Source: Flavobacteriaceae bacterium (GTDB lineage Bacteria > Bacteroidota > Bacteroidia > Flavobacteriales > Flavobacteriaceae). From it: a stretch of DNA of 57,559 bases. Both the position numbers and the translations under genes were made by a program. The notes below the pieces were generated by a model. The model searched no databases and was not told the origin of the DNA. It was given only the letters and a program-made list of their open reading frames with translations. Where the stretch lies: positions 1 through 57,559 of the forward strand of contig JALRBW010000004.1 in assembly GCA_023257625.1 (NCBI GenBank), in the 5' to 3' direction. Positions 1-9,303 of the stretch are shown here, piece by piece; position 1 is the stretch's first letter, and every line of letters starts with the position of its first letter.

Positions 1-1216
1 CTTCATATGACTTTATACACCATTCCGCTCGTGCTGCAAAATCATTTTGTATAACATCTGTCCACCGTGTTTGTGGAAAAAATGAATCTAATTTGCCTGT
101 AAATGTGTTGATGTCTGCTGCTTTCTCTCCATCTTCAAATCGAGAAGGTATCGTTTTGGAAGCTACAAATCGTCCTCCCCATCCTCCATATGAGGGATGA
201 TTATAATTGTCTAACCCTACATCAACTAAATGTAAAAATGCAGGGGTATCCCCTTCAGAAATAAAGGCGTATTGATCAAATGATCCCCATTGAGCATCTT
301 TAATTTTGGAAAGATCACCATGAATATGCTCCTCATCACCTTTTTGTTTTTTACCATCTCCATAGGAATAATAGTGGTTTAGAAGAGGGCCATGATTTTG
401 AATACTTTTTCTCATGAATTCACCTTCCAAAAAAGGTTGCATCTTTTTTGGAACAGTTCTTTGCCATGAATAAGCAAATCCAGCAAATTGAAAACTATTG
501 TAAAATACACGGATATTAGGCCAGAATATTCCGATATATTTTTTGTAGGTAGCGTCTTGATCCATGATGGTGTAGATAATGGCTTTTTTGGATACCCTTT
601 GATAAACAGTTTCCCATTGGTCAGTGTTTTTGTACTCCTCTTCAATTGATTTTAATGCACGGGCAATAGTGTTTGTTCCACCCCATGCTTGTAAAAATAG
701 ATCGTTTGTATCTGGTTCTAAAAGTTTTTCTTTAATCCACTCAGATCCAGGTGTAATTTTTGACATTTCACCTTCAAAATCTATATTTCCAATCCGTATT
801 TTTGATTTAAGTTTTTCTGGTGAAGGATACCCTTGATCATGAAGAATAAGATTAGGGTAAACCTCGCTGTAAGCTGATATTAATTCTTCAATCCATTGAG
901 TGCCTGGCCATCGCAAATCGGTTCTTTCTCCATATAATGCTTTCGTCATTTCCATTTCTGAAGTAAATAATGTCCCTTTACCGTCGCCTTTATAATGCCA
1001 CATAGAACTTGAATAAATTAATCCTTCAATTTCAAATTCATTGGCATATAATAACATACGAATAAAGGTATCTATGTCATCAATTTCACCATCGGTAGTT
1101 ATTATCGTTTTTATTTTTTGCTTATTCTCTTTCAAATCAACAGGATCTAAACAACTTAATATGATTGTAGAAAATAAAAAGATCAAAAAAGTTGATGTTA
1201 GAGTTTTTGTTTTCAT
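1..1216 (-). CDS. DUF1593 (nucleoside-hydrolase-like) lipoprotein, 3'-truncated by window edge
   Basis: About 405 codons are visible; the C-terminus lies left of base 1. The ATG at 1216 opens a lipoprotein signal peptide: hydrophobic residues 9-20 and then Cys22 in the context TIILSC. Residues 40-55 read TTDGEIDDIDTFIRML, the Asp-rich signature of the DUF1593 family, which has a nucleoside-hydrolase-like fold and is often found in secreted polysaccharide-related proteins of Bacteroidota. The Asp cluster resembles the Ca-binding site of nucleoside hydrolases; the true substrate is not known. The protein should be lipid-anchored outside the cytoplasm. It is divergent from the next gene at 1352. 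Family assignment is firm; function is not. Confidence 0.8.
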   Translation of the reverse strand, partial: MKTKTLTSTFLIFLFSTIILSCLDPVDLKENKQKIKTIITTDGEIDDIDTFIRMLLYANEFEIEGLIYSSSMWHYKGDGKGTLFTSEMEMTKALYGERTDLRWPGTQWIEELISAYSEVYPNLILHDQGYPSPEKLKSKIRIGNIDFEGEMSKITPGSEWIKEKLLEPDTNDLFLQAWGGTNTIARALKSIEEEYKNTDQWETVYQRVSKKAIIYTIMDQDATYKKYIGIFWPNIRVFYNSFQFAGFAYSWQRTVPKKMQPFLEGEFMRKSIQNHGPLLNHYYSYGDGKKQKGDEEHIHGDLSKIKDAQWGSFDQYAFISEGDTPAFLHLVDVGLDNYNHPSYGGWGGRFVASKTIPSRFEDGEKAADINTFTGKLDSFFPQTRWTDVIQNDFAARAEWCIKSYE

Positions 1217-1302
1217 TTAAAGTGGGTTCAAGAGGAAAATTAACTAATTTTTAAATTAAATAGGCACAAGAAATCTTGAATTTAACTTTTAGATATCGTC
1301 TT

Positions 1303-1334
1303 TTTGGGTGCCATTTCATTTAAAGTTACATTTG
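1303..1334 (+). promoter_or_regulatory. Bacteroidota-type promoter of the YdeI-CDGSH gene
   Basis: TTTG at 1303-1306 and TACATTTG at 1327-1334, separated by 20 bp, match the Bacteroidota housekeeping sigma consensus (TTTG, about 19 bp, TAnnTTTG). The start codon follows 17 bp after the -7 box. Confidence 0.55.
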
Positions 1335-1351
1335 AATCATAAATAATAACT

Positions 1352-2005
1352 ATGAGTACTCCCTTAGAGGTGTTTTTTCAAAAAGAGGGCCCTTGGCTAA
1401 AGGGAATGCTTTATTTAAGGAAGCTTGCCTTAGCCACTGGCCTTGAGGAATCCTTAAAATGGAAGAATCCTTGTTATACTTACCAAAATAAAAACATCGC
1501 TATTATTGGGCATTTTAAAAATTATTTTTGCCTTAGTTTTTTTAAAGGAGCATTACTAGAAGATGCTTCCAAAATGCTAGTATCGGCAGGAGAAAATAGC
1601 GCTTCTTTTCGTATGTTTCGTTTTACAAATATTGAACAAATCAAGCCCTTAGAAGTAATTATATCACAATATCTTTTTGAGGCAATTGAAATAGAAAAAG
1701 CAGGATTAAAAATAAAATCCAAAGCAATTGAAACCTATACAATTCCTAAAGAATTAATTGATAGATTTCATTTCGATAACGCATTTAAAGTTGCTTTTTA
1801 TAAATTAACACCAGGACGTCAAAAAGGGTATCTCCTCTTTTTTAATTCAGCTAAACAATCTCAAACTCGAGTGGATCGAATTGAAAAATATTACTCTAGA
1901 ATCCTTAAAGGTTATGGGCAGAATGATTGTGTTTGTGGATACTCCAAAAGACCTCCAGGTTGCGATGGATCTCATAAATTTTTAAACCATAAGCCTCAAC
2001 TTTAA
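1352..2005 (+). CDS. YdeI/OmdA-like DUF1801 protein with C-terminal CDGSH iron-sulfur motif
   Basis: 217 residues. The N-terminal part (about 1-110) is a DUF1801-type fold with the usual LKWKNPCYTY and FKNYFCLSFFKGALL signatures. The second part has the YdeI/OmdA signature AFYKLTPGRQKGYLLFF followed by AKQSQTRVDRIEKY. The last 25 residues hold C193-x-C195, Ser198, Pro202, C204-D-G-S-H208, an exact match to the 3-Cys/1-His CDGSH [2Fe-2S] motif known from mitoNEET-type proteins. A cytoplasmic iron-sulfur protein is inferred. The YdeI family has been linked to stress and peptide resistance, but the biochemical role is unclear. The methyltransferase starts 6 bp downstream, so the two are probably co-transcribed. 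Confidence 0.85.
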   Translation: MSTPLEVFFQKEGPWLKGMLYLRKLALATGLEESLKWKNPCYTYQNKNIAIIGHFKNYFCLSFFKGALLEDASKMLVSAGENSASFRMFRFTNIEQIKPLEVIISQYLFEAIEIEKAGLKIKSKAIETYTIPKELIDRFHFDNAFKVAFYKLTPGRQKGYLLFFNSAKQSQTRVDRIEKYYSRILKGYGQNDCVCGYSKRPPGCDGSHKFLNHKPQL

Positions 2006-2010
2006 AAACG

Positions 2011-2622
2011 ATGAAGTCCTTTTGGAATCAAAGATTTAGTGATAAGCGGTATGCCTATGGTAAAGAACCTAATGTTTATTTTAAAGAAAAATTAGATCTT
2101 TTATCTCCTGGAAAAATATTGTTAGCTGCAGAAGGAGAAGGACGAAATGCAGTATATGCAGCAAAAATGGGTTGGGAAGTATATGCATATGATTTTAGTG
2201 AAGAAGCTTTTAAAAAGGCGCAAGCACTTGCCCGAGAGAATAAAGTTGAGATACACTACACGATAGGCTCATTGAATGATTTGACATTTGAAGCAGAATT
2301 TTTTGATGCAATTGGTTTAATTTATGTTCATTTTCCAGATTCAATTCGTTCACAAAACCATTCAAAATTATTATCCTTTTTATCGCCAGGGGGACATGTC
2401 ATCTTAGAAGGCTTTAGTTCAAATCATACTATTTATCAAGCGCTTCATCCTAAAGTGGGCGGCCCAAAAGATCTATTTCAATTATATAATAATGAAAAAT
2501 TAAGTCAGGATTTTGCCTCCTTAACACTTTTTCAATTAGAGGAGCAAAAAATAAGACTAGAAGAGGGATATTGCCATGTAGGCGAAACAACAGTTATGCG
2601 ATTATTTGCCCAGTTAAAGTAA
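2011..2622 (+). CDS. class I SAM-dependent methyltransferase (TehB/thiopurine-methyltransferase-like)
   Basis: 203 residues. SAM-binding motif I is ILLAAEGEGRNAVYAA (about residues 35-50), followed by the acidic end of strand 2 in VYAYDFSEEAF. A later strand-4 region, FDAIGLIYVHFP, replaces the usual GxVDxVF stretch. Length and the N-terminal WNQRFSDKRYAYGKEPN fit small Bacteroidota methyltransferases related to tellurite-resistance TehB. The substrate cannot be read from the sequence. It lies 6 bp after the CDGSH gene and ends at a hairpin, so it is probably the last gene of a two-gene unit. Confidence 0.8.
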   Translation: MKSFWNQRFSDKRYAYGKEPNVYFKEKLDLLSPGKILLAAEGEGRNAVYAAKMGWEVYAYDFSEEAFKKAQALARENKVEIHYTIGSLNDLTFEAEFFDAIGLIYVHFPDSIRSQNHSKLLSFLSPGGHVILEGFSSNHTIYQALHPKVGGPKDLFQLYNNEKLSQDFASLTLFQLEEQKIRLEEGYCHVGETTVMRLFAQLK

Positions 2623-2650
2623 AAAATGAACATTAAATGACATTTTTTAC
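2619..2650 (+). terminator. probable hairpin terminator after the methyltransferase gene
   Basis: Perfect 10-bp inverted repeat (GTAAAAAATG at 2619-2628 and CATTTTTTAC at 2641-2650) with a 12-nt loop, overlapping the stop codon. The stem is A/T rich and the T-run sits inside the stem, so termination strength is uncertain. It is also nearly symmetrical on the other strand. Confidence 0.45.
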
Positions 2651-2676
2651 TACTTTCATCCTCCAAATGTAAACGT

Positions 2677-5652
2677 ATGAAAAAATGGATATTAATGCTA
2701 TTGTCTCCATTGACAATAGTAATGGGACAAGATTATTTTCCCACCAACACTGGAGTTAAAACTTCAGAATTAAACTATCAAGCATTCATCCACGCTACAG
2801 TGCATATTTCTCCCACAGAAGTTCTTGAAGACGCTACCCTTTTGGAACAAAATGGAAAAATTATTGCCGTTGGAAAAAATGTTTCAATTCCAAAAAATAC
2901 TAGAATATTTGACAAATCTGGATTACATCTATATCCTTCTTTTGTTGAAATAAATTCAAGTTTTGGAATAGCCACTCCTAAACGAAATTCTAGTGGCAGA
3001 AGTTCACAATATGATCCTAATAGACAGGGATACTATTGGAATGACCATATAATTAGTGACTATAGTAGTTTTTCTGATTATTCTTATGATGCAAAAGAAG
3101 CAGACGCTTTGAGAAAAGCGGGTTTTGGAACTGTAAACAGTCATCGTGCTGACGGAATACACCGAGGTACAAGTACTTTAGTTGTTCTAAGCGATGAATT
3201 ACAAGACCAAGATCGTATACTGAACATTAAAGCGGCTGAACATTTTTCATTTCAAAAAAGTGTTACATCAAATCAATCTTATCCCAGTTCTGTTATGGGT
3301 GCAATGGCCTTACTTCGTCAGTTTTATTATGATTCTCGTTGGTATGAACAAGGAAATGCTGAACAGAAGGATTTAGCTCTTGAAGCAGCATTAAGCCAAA
3401 AAAATCTTCCAAAGATTTTTTATGCAGATGATAAACTAAATACTCTACGTGCTGCAAAAATTGGTCAAGAAATGGAATTACCTTTTAAGATTGTAGCAAG
3501 TGGTCAAGAATATGAATTGTTAAGAGAATTAAAAGCAACCAATGCACAATTGATACTTCCTTTGAATTTTCCTGCTGCTTATGATGCCGAGGATCCATTG
3601 TTGATGAAAAAAATAACGTTAGCTCAGCTTCGCCATTGGAATCAAGCCCCTATGAATCCTGCAGAAGTAGAAAAAGCAGGAATTTCCTTTGCTTTGACTA
3701 CAGCTAAATTAAAGTCACCAACTACTTTTCTATCTAATCTTAGAAAAGCCGTTTCTTATGGGCTCTCTGAAGAAAAAGCATTGGCTGCACTTACCACCAT
3801 ACCTTCACAATGGTTAAATCAACAAAATACACTTGGCGTATTAAAAAAAGGAGCATTATCAAACTTTATAGTCACCTCTGGCCCACTCTTTGATAACGAA
3901 ACAATTATATACGAAAACTGGGTTAAAGGAACTCCGCACATAATTCAAGACCATACCACTTTATCAATTGACGGAAACTATACATTAGTTGCTGGTGAAG
4001 AAACTCTTGAAATTGAAATTAAAAACAGTTTGAAAAAAATTGCTGTAACTGCAAAAAAAGACTCCCTATCTTTTAAAACAAAAAGTGAATATAAAGAACA
4101 CTGGCTTTATCTTACCTTAATCGATGATAAAGAAAAAGAATACGCACAACTTCATGCAAAAGTGGTAGAAAATTCGGTATTATCAGGTCAAGGGATCAAT
4201 TTTGATGGTAATACAATCAATTGGTCGGCTACACATTCTCAATCAGAAACAAAAGAAGATAAAAAATCAAAGACTCCTTCATATTATGACCCTGTACCCG
4301 TTACATTTCCAAATAAAGCGTTTGGTTTTAGCACTTTGCCTACTGCTAAAAATACGCTCTTTAAAAATGCAACCGTTTGGACAAACGAAAGTGAAGGTAT
4401 TATAGAAGACGCTGATGTTTTAGTAGTGAATGGTAAGATTTCGAAAGTGGGTAAAAATTTAATTTCTGATGGTGCTATTATTATTGATGCAACTGGAAAA
4501 CACCTTACTTCAGGAATAATAGATGAGCATTCACATTTAGGTGCTTCAAGTATAAACGAAGGAGGACATAATTCATCAGCAGAGGTCAGTATAGAAGATG
4601 TATTAGAACCCGATGATATAGGACTCTACCGTGATTTAGCAGGTGGAGTAACTGCAATTCAAATACTTCATGGATCCGCGAATCCAATTGGAGGACGCTC
4701 TGCTTTAATAAAACTTAAATGGGGGGCATCACTTGATGAATTACCCATTAAAAATGCAGACCCCTTTATAAAATTCGCATTGGGTGAAAATGTAAAGCAA
4801 TCAAATTGGTCAAGCTTTTCAAGATTCCCACAAACCCGAATGGGTGTTGAACAAGTGTTTGTAGATTATTTTCAACGTGCAAAAGAATATGGACAACAGT
4901 GGGATGCTTATAATTCATTATCAAACAAACTAAAAACGCAAACTAAAAAACCTCGCTACGATATTGAAATGGAAGTGCTTTGGCAAATCTTAAAAGGTGA
5001 GCGTTTTATCTCAAGTCACTCTTACGTACAATCAGAAATCAACATGCTGATGAAAGTTGCTGAGCGCTTTAATTTTAGAATCAACACATTTACACACATT
5101 TTAGAGGGGTATAAAGTGGCAGATAAAATGGCTGAACACGGTGTAGGAGGATCTACTTTTTCAGACTGGTGGGCCTATAAAAATGAAGTGAAAGATGCTA
5201 TACCATACAATGGCGCAATTATGCATAATGCAGGTGTTACTGTAGCTTTTAACTCTGATGATGCTGAAATGTCAAGACGACTAAATCAAGAGGCGGGAAA
5301 AGCTGTTAAATATGGAGGGGTATCAGAAGAAGATGCATGGAAGTTTGTAACGCTTAACCCTGCAAAACTATTGCACCTTGACGATCGAATGGGGAGTATA
5401 AAAGTTGGGAAAGATGCAGATCTTGTACTTTGGAGTGATCATCCGCTTTCAATTTATGCCAAAGCAGAAAAAACTATGATTGACGGAGTTGTATATTATG
5501 ACGCTTCAAAAATTGAAGCACAATTGCAAGCTGATGGCCAAGAAAAACAAAAGATTATCAGTCAAATGCTTATTGAAAAGGAACAAGGGGGGGCAATACA
5601 AAAAGCTCCTAGTCCAGTTAAGAGAGAATTTACCTGTGAAACTTTAGAATAA
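2677..5652 (+). CDS. secreted two-unit amidohydrolase family protein
   Basis: 991 residues with a signal peptide at 1-17 (MKKWILMLLSPLTIVMG). It holds two amidohydrolase-like units. In the first (about 30-430) the strand that should carry the HxH metal ligands reads VEINSSFGI, so this unit looks catalytically dead. The second (about 560-970) keeps DEHSHLG, later histidines in SHSYVQSE and FTHILEGY, and the metal Asp in AFNSDDAEM, so it can bind metal. It also ends with the composite-domain strand VGKDADLVLWSDHPL. Likely a periplasmic hydrolase of cyclic amides or peptides; the substrate is unknown. The next gene, a shorter paralogue, begins 6 bp downstream, indicating an operon and probably a functional pair. 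Confidence 0.85.
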   Translation: MKKWILMLLSPLTIVMGQDYFPTNTGVKTSELNYQAFIHATVHISPTEVLEDATLLEQNGKIIAVGKNVSIPKNTRIFDKSGLHLYPSFVEINSSFGIATPKRNSSGRSSQYDPNRQGYYWNDHIISDYSSFSDYSYDAKEADALRKAGFGTVNSHRADGIHRGTSTLVVLSDELQDQDRILNIKAAEHFSFQKSVTSNQSYPSSVMGAMALLRQFYYDSRWYEQGNAEQKDLALEAALSQKNLPKIFYADDKLNTLRAAKIGQEMELPFKIVASGQEYELLRELKATNAQLILPLNFPAAYDAEDPLLMKKITLAQLRHWNQAPMNPAEVEKAGISFALTTAKLKSPTTFLSNLRKAVSYGLSEEKALAALTTIPSQWLNQQNTLGVLKKGALSNFIVTSGPLFDNETIIYENWVKGTPHIIQDHTTLSIDGNYTLVAGEETLEIEIKNSLKKIAVTAKKDSLSFKTKSEYKEHWLYLTLIDDKEKEYAQLHAKVVENSVLSGQGINFDGNTINWSATHSQSETKEDKKSKTPSYYDPVPVTFPNKAFGFSTLPTAKNTLFKNATVWTNESEGIIEDADVLVVNGKISKVGKNLISDGAIIIDATGKHLTSGIIDEHSHLGASSINEGGHNSSAEVSIEDVLEPDDIGLYRDLAGGVTAIQILHGSANPIGGRSALIKLKWGASLDELPIKNADPFIKFALGENVKQSNWSSFSRFPQTRMGVEQVFVDYFQRAKEYGQQWDAYNSLSNKLKTQTKKPRYDIEMEVLWQILKGERFISSHSYVQSEINMLMKVAERFNFRINTFTHILEGYKVADKMAEHGVGGSTFSDWWAYKNEVKDAIPYNGAIMHNAGVTVAFNSDDAEMSRRLNQEAGKAVKYGGVSEEDAWKFVTLNPAKLLHLDDRMGSIKVGKDADLVLWSDHPLSIYAKAEKTMIDGVVYYDASKIEAQLQADGQEKQKIISQMLIEKEQGGAIQKAPSPVKREFTCETLE

Positions 5653-5658
5653 AATCTT

Positions 5659-6945
5659 ATGAAAAATTATATATATATCCTTTTTATTCTTGTTATATCT
5701 ACCACAATTGCACAACAAACACCTGCTGATGCACAAAAAACTGCCGTGGTAATAACAAATACTACCCTTCACATTGGTGATGGAACAGTTTTAGAAAATG
5801 CAGCTATCGCATTTGACAAAGGAAAGATCACCTATGTAGGGTCTTCAGCAAATGCGCCTGCCTATCCATCAAAAATTGATGCAGCCGGTCAACATGTCTA
5901 TCCTGGTTTTATTGCTACTAATTCAAGTTTGGGATTAGTTGAAATAGATGCAGTTCGTGCTAGTGATGATGAAGATGAACTTGGCGATTTTTTACCACAT
6001 GTACGATCGGCAATTGCTTACGATGCCGAATCTAAAATTGTGGAAAGTATGCGTCCTAATGGGGTGCTCATTGCCCAAGTTACCCCTAGAGGAGGACTGA
6101 TCTCAGGTAGTTCATCTGTAATGCAAATGGATGCCTGGAATTGGGAAGATGCTTTAATAAAATCAGATGAAGGGATACATCTCAATTGGCCCAACCCCTA
6201 CTCAAGAGGACGATGGTGGCTAGGAGAGGATCCTGTGTTAAAACAAAACAGTAATTATTCTTCCGAGATACAAAGCCTAAAAGATTTTTTTGAAAATGCA
6301 AAGGTGTATGATCCAAATCAAAACCCAAAGCACCTTCCATATCAAGCGATGCTTGGACTGTTTGATGGAAGCAAATCTCTTTATATTCATGCAGAAGATG
6401 AAAAACAAATTGTTGACGGTATAACTTATTTAAAAAACATTGGTGTTCAAAAAGTTGTTTTAGTTGGTGGAAATGAAGCTCTACAGCAACTCACATTTCT
6501 TCAATCACACAATATTCCTGTTATTGTTTCTAGACCCCATCGCCTTCCTGACGGAGAAGATGAAGATCCAAAACTATCCTTCAAAATCGCATCTAAACTG
6601 ATTCATGCAGGATTAACTGTAAGTATTGATGTGAGTGGAAGAATGGAACGTATGTATACAAGAAACCTTCCATTTTACGCAGGTAGCTTTGCTGCCTATG
6701 GAATGGATAAAGAGGTAGCACTTCAATTAATCACATCTTATCCAGCTAAAATATTAGGTATTGCTGACCGTTTAGGTACTTTAACCGTAGGAAAAGATGC
6801 TACTTTATTTATTTCTATAGGTGATGCATTAGATATGCGGACAAACCAAATTCAAAAAGCCTTTATTGAAGGACGAGATTTGAGTTTGGAAACACATCAA
6901 ACCACTCTTTGGAAACGTTATTCTACTAAATTTCAATCCAAATAA
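5659..6945 (+). CDS. secreted amidohydrolase-like protein lacking the HxH metal motif
   Basis: 428 residues with an N-terminal signal peptide (hydrophobic 4-18, cut near IAQQ). The fold is that of the amidohydrolase superfamily: the composite domain VVITNTTLHIGDG...ENAAIAFDKGKITYVG at the start and LGTLTVGKDATLFI near the end. The strand-1 motif that normally carries HxH reads YPGFIATNSSLGL, and the C-terminal metal Asp region reads SIDVSGRMERM, so the usual ligands are missing. It resembles the N-terminal half of the 991-residue neighbour more than its active half. It may be a scaffold or partner subunit of that protein; this is inference. A strong terminator follows. Confidence 0.8.
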   Translation: MKNYIYILFILVISTTIAQQTPADAQKTAVVITNTTLHIGDGTVLENAAIAFDKGKITYVGSSANAPAYPSKIDAAGQHVYPGFIATNSSLGLVEIDAVRASDDEDELGDFLPHVRSAIAYDAESKIVESMRPNGVLIAQVTPRGGLISGSSSVMQMDAWNWEDALIKSDEGIHLNWPNPYSRGRWWLGEDPVLKQNSNYSSEIQSLKDFFENAKVYDPNQNPKHLPYQAMLGLFDGSKSLYIHAEDEKQIVDGITYLKNIGVQKVVLVGGNEALQQLTFLQSHNIPVIVSRPHRLPDGEDEDPKLSFKIASKLIHAGLTVSIDVSGRMERMYTRNLPFYAGSFAAYGMDKEVALQLITSYPAKILGIADRLGTLTVGKDATLFISIGDALDMRTNQIQKAFIEGRDLSLETHQTTLWKRYSTKFQSK

Positions 6946-6967
6946 AAAAGTATTTAAATCATTAAAG

Positions 6968-7007
6968 AAACCCCTGTTAATTCATAATTGAATTAATTCA
7001 GGGGTTT
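6968..7007 (+). terminator. rho-independent terminator of the amidohydrolase operon
   Basis: AAACCCCTG (6968-6976) pairs with CAGGGGTTT (6999-7007), extended inside by TTAATT/AATTAA after a small bulge, and followed by TTCATTT. It lies 22 bp after the stop codon of the second amidohydrolase gene. Confidence 0.8.
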
Positions 7008-7048
7008 TCATTTGATATTTTAATACAAATTAAATTCCCTATAAACTA

Positions 7049-9256
7049 ATGGTATTTGTTATTCGTTTCTTTTTTTTCTTCACATTTATTTTTGGGTTTT
7101 TCACACCCCTATTGGCTCAAAGTGAAGAACGAACGGTATTTGTAAAAAAAATTGACGAATTTATTCAGATTGATGGTGTATTGGATGAAAAAATTTGGGC
7201 TGAGGCTGAAAGTGCAGATTATTTTTGGCAAATATTCCCTTTAGATTCAGTAAAAGCTATAGATCTTACGAGTGTAAAAATAATGTACAATGATGAATTT
7301 TTATATTTTGGAATAGAAGCTTCAAGTGATAATCCTAACTTTATTGTTAGCTCTCTAAAACGAGATTTTGGTGCTCGAAACAATGATAATGTTACCGTTG
7401 TATTTGATACCTTTCAAGACGGTCAGAATGCATATCTTTTTGGAGTAAGTGCTTATGGTGTTCAACGTGAAGGATTAATCTCTGATAGAGGAATTGATTT
7501 AAATGGATTCAATTTGAGTTGGGATACCAAATGGTTTTCTGAAAGTCAGTCAGATAAAACAGGATTTAGAATAGAGATCGCTATTCCCTTTAGCTCAATC
7601 AAATATGCTGAAAATAGTAAAAAATGGGGCTTTCAGGCTTATCGGTATAATCTTCAGACTAATGAACAATCTATTTGGACAAATGTACCTCAAAATCAAA
7701 TCCCAGTAAATTTGGGATATCTTGGCATTCTAGAATTTGAAAAGCCACTGCAAAAAAGCAAAACTCCAATTTACCTTATACCCTATTTGAATGGTTTGGA
7801 AGCTTCTGATTTCAAAATAAATACAACTAAAACAACATTAAGAGTAGGTGGTGACCTTAAAATTCCCATTGGAAACGGTTTAAATCTTGATGTTACCCTG
7901 AATCCAGATTTTTCTAATGTAGAGGTTGATAATGTTATTACAAATCTTACACGTTTTGAAATTTCACTTCCAGAAAAACGACAATTCTTTATCGACAATG
8001 GCGATTTATTTGGAAAATTTGGAAGTTTTAGAGATGCTATTCCATTCTTTTCTAGACGTATTGGAATAGCAAGAGACAAAGAGGGTAATAGCATTCAAAA
8101 TTCAATTCTAGGAGGTGTCAGACTTAGCGGAAAAGTTGATGAAAATTGGCGTTTAGGGGTCCTTAATATTCAAAATAAAGAAGATTTAACCAATCAAATT
8201 GCATCCAATAATAATACTATGATTGCCTTACAACGCAAGGTTTTAGGACAATCTCAAATGGGTATGTTTTTTGTTAATCGAGAAACTTTTGGAGACTATG
8301 AATTTGTTTCAGAACACGATAAATACAACCGAGTATTGGGGATGGATTACAACTTAGCCTCTACTAATAATAAATGGATTGGAAAATTTTACACGCACAA
8401 ATCGTTTCAACCCAATGATAACAAAGGAAATCTCTCTAGTCAAGCATATTTAACCTACAATACTCGGATATGGCGTTTTAGTTCTGATTGGGTTTATGTT
8501 GACCGTGATTACCGTTCTGATCTTGGTTTTATTCCCAGAACAGGCATTTTTAAATCAGGGGCAAATGCTATTCGCACTTTTTACCCTAAAGACAGTAATA
8601 TCATCTCTCATAAACTAGGAATTCTTAACCTAATGTGGTTTCAGCAAAATTTAGATTATAAAAAAACGGATCATATGACCCGTTACAGTTATATAGCTCA
8701 ATTTAAAAATCTTGCACAGCTTCAATTAAATTACAATAACGATTACGTATTTCTATCGAATTCGTTTGATCCAAGTAGAACAGGGGCTATTCCATTACCA
8801 GGGGGCGTAGGTTATCAATTCAATAGTTGGGAAATAATGTATCTTTCAAACTATGCTAACCTTTTTAACTTTACTTCTGAAATAGGGTATGGTGCTTTTT
8901 TTAATGGAACCAAATTTTCCTTCAAAGGAAACCTAAACTATCGCTTTCAACCCAAGGTTGCCCTTAGTTTATTATGGGATTTCAATAAAGTAAATTTACC
9001 AAACCCATATGCTCAATCAAATCTTATTTTGGTCAGTCCTAAAGTTGAGGTAACTCTTAATAAACAATTGTTTTGGTCAACTCTTGTTCAATACAGCAAT
9101 CAAACTGAAAACCTAGGTATAAACTCTAGAATCCAATGGCGATTTGCTCCACTCTCAGATTTATTTTTGGTATACAACGACAATTATTTTTCAGAGGCTT
9201 TAATTCCAACCTTTAGATCAATAAATCTAAAATTTACCTATTGGCTTAATCTGTAA
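7049..9256 (+). CDS. DUF5916 outer-membrane protein with N-terminal CBM9-like domain
   Basis: 735 residues. A strongly hydrophobic Phe-rich signal peptide covers 1-23 (ending PLLAQ). Residues about 30-230 match the carbohydrate-binding-family-9-like domain found at the front of DUF5916 proteins: IDGVLDEKIWAEA, then VKIMYNDEFLYFGIEA. The remaining 500 residues alternate polar and aromatic residues in the way of an outer-membrane beta-barrel and include TLNPDFSNVEVD and the FSRRIGI motif; the last residue region ends LKFTYWLNL. DUF5916 proteins are common in Bacteroidota; ligand and role are undetermined. The gene stands alone between two terminator-like hairpins. Confidence 0.85.
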   Translation: MVFVIRFFFFFTFIFGFFTPLLAQSEERTVFVKKIDEFIQIDGVLDEKIWAEAESADYFWQIFPLDSVKAIDLTSVKIMYNDEFLYFGIEASSDNPNFIVSSLKRDFGARNNDNVTVVFDTFQDGQNAYLFGVSAYGVQREGLISDRGIDLNGFNLSWDTKWFSESQSDKTGFRIEIAIPFSSIKYAENSKKWGFQAYRYNLQTNEQSIWTNVPQNQIPVNLGYLGILEFEKPLQKSKTPIYLIPYLNGLEASDFKINTTKTTLRVGGDLKIPIGNGLNLDVTLNPDFSNVEVDNVITNLTRFEISLPEKRQFFIDNGDLFGKFGSFRDAIPFFSRRIGIARDKEGNSIQNSILGGVRLSGKVDENWRLGVLNIQNKEDLTNQIASNNNTMIALQRKVLGQSQMGMFFVNRETFGDYEFVSEHDKYNRVLGMDYNLASTNNKWIGKFYTHKSFQPNDNKGNLSSQAYLTYNTRIWRFSSDWVYVDRDYRSDLGFIPRTGIFKSGANAIRTFYPKDSNIISHKLGILNLMWFQQNLDYKKTDHMTRYSYIAQFKNLAQLQLNYNNDYVFLSNSFDPSRTGAIPLPGGVGYQFNSWEIMYLSNYANLFNFTSEIGYGAFFNGTKFSFKGNLNYRFQPKVALSLLWDFNKVNLPNPYAQSNLILVSPKVEVTLNKQLFWSTLVQYSNQTENLGINSRIQWRFAPLSDLFLVYNDNYFSEALIPTFRSINLKFTYWLNL

Positions 9257-9274
9257 TAAACAACTCAAATTATT

Positions 9275-9303
9275 TTGAATCAATTGATCTATTGTTGATT
9301 CAA
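9275..9303. terminator. possible bidirectional terminator between DUF5916 and aconitase genes
   Basis: 9-bp inverted repeat TTGAATCAA (9275-9283) / TTGATTCAA (9295-9303) with an 11-nt loop, lying between two convergent genes and overlapping the last aconitase codons. There is no good T-run on either side, so this is weak. Confidence 0.3.

Noticed and set aside
331-645. Minus-strand 77-residue frame at 412-645
   Set aside because: It is an alternative frame inside the truncated DUF1593 gene, whose lipobox and DGEIDD motif are in another frame.
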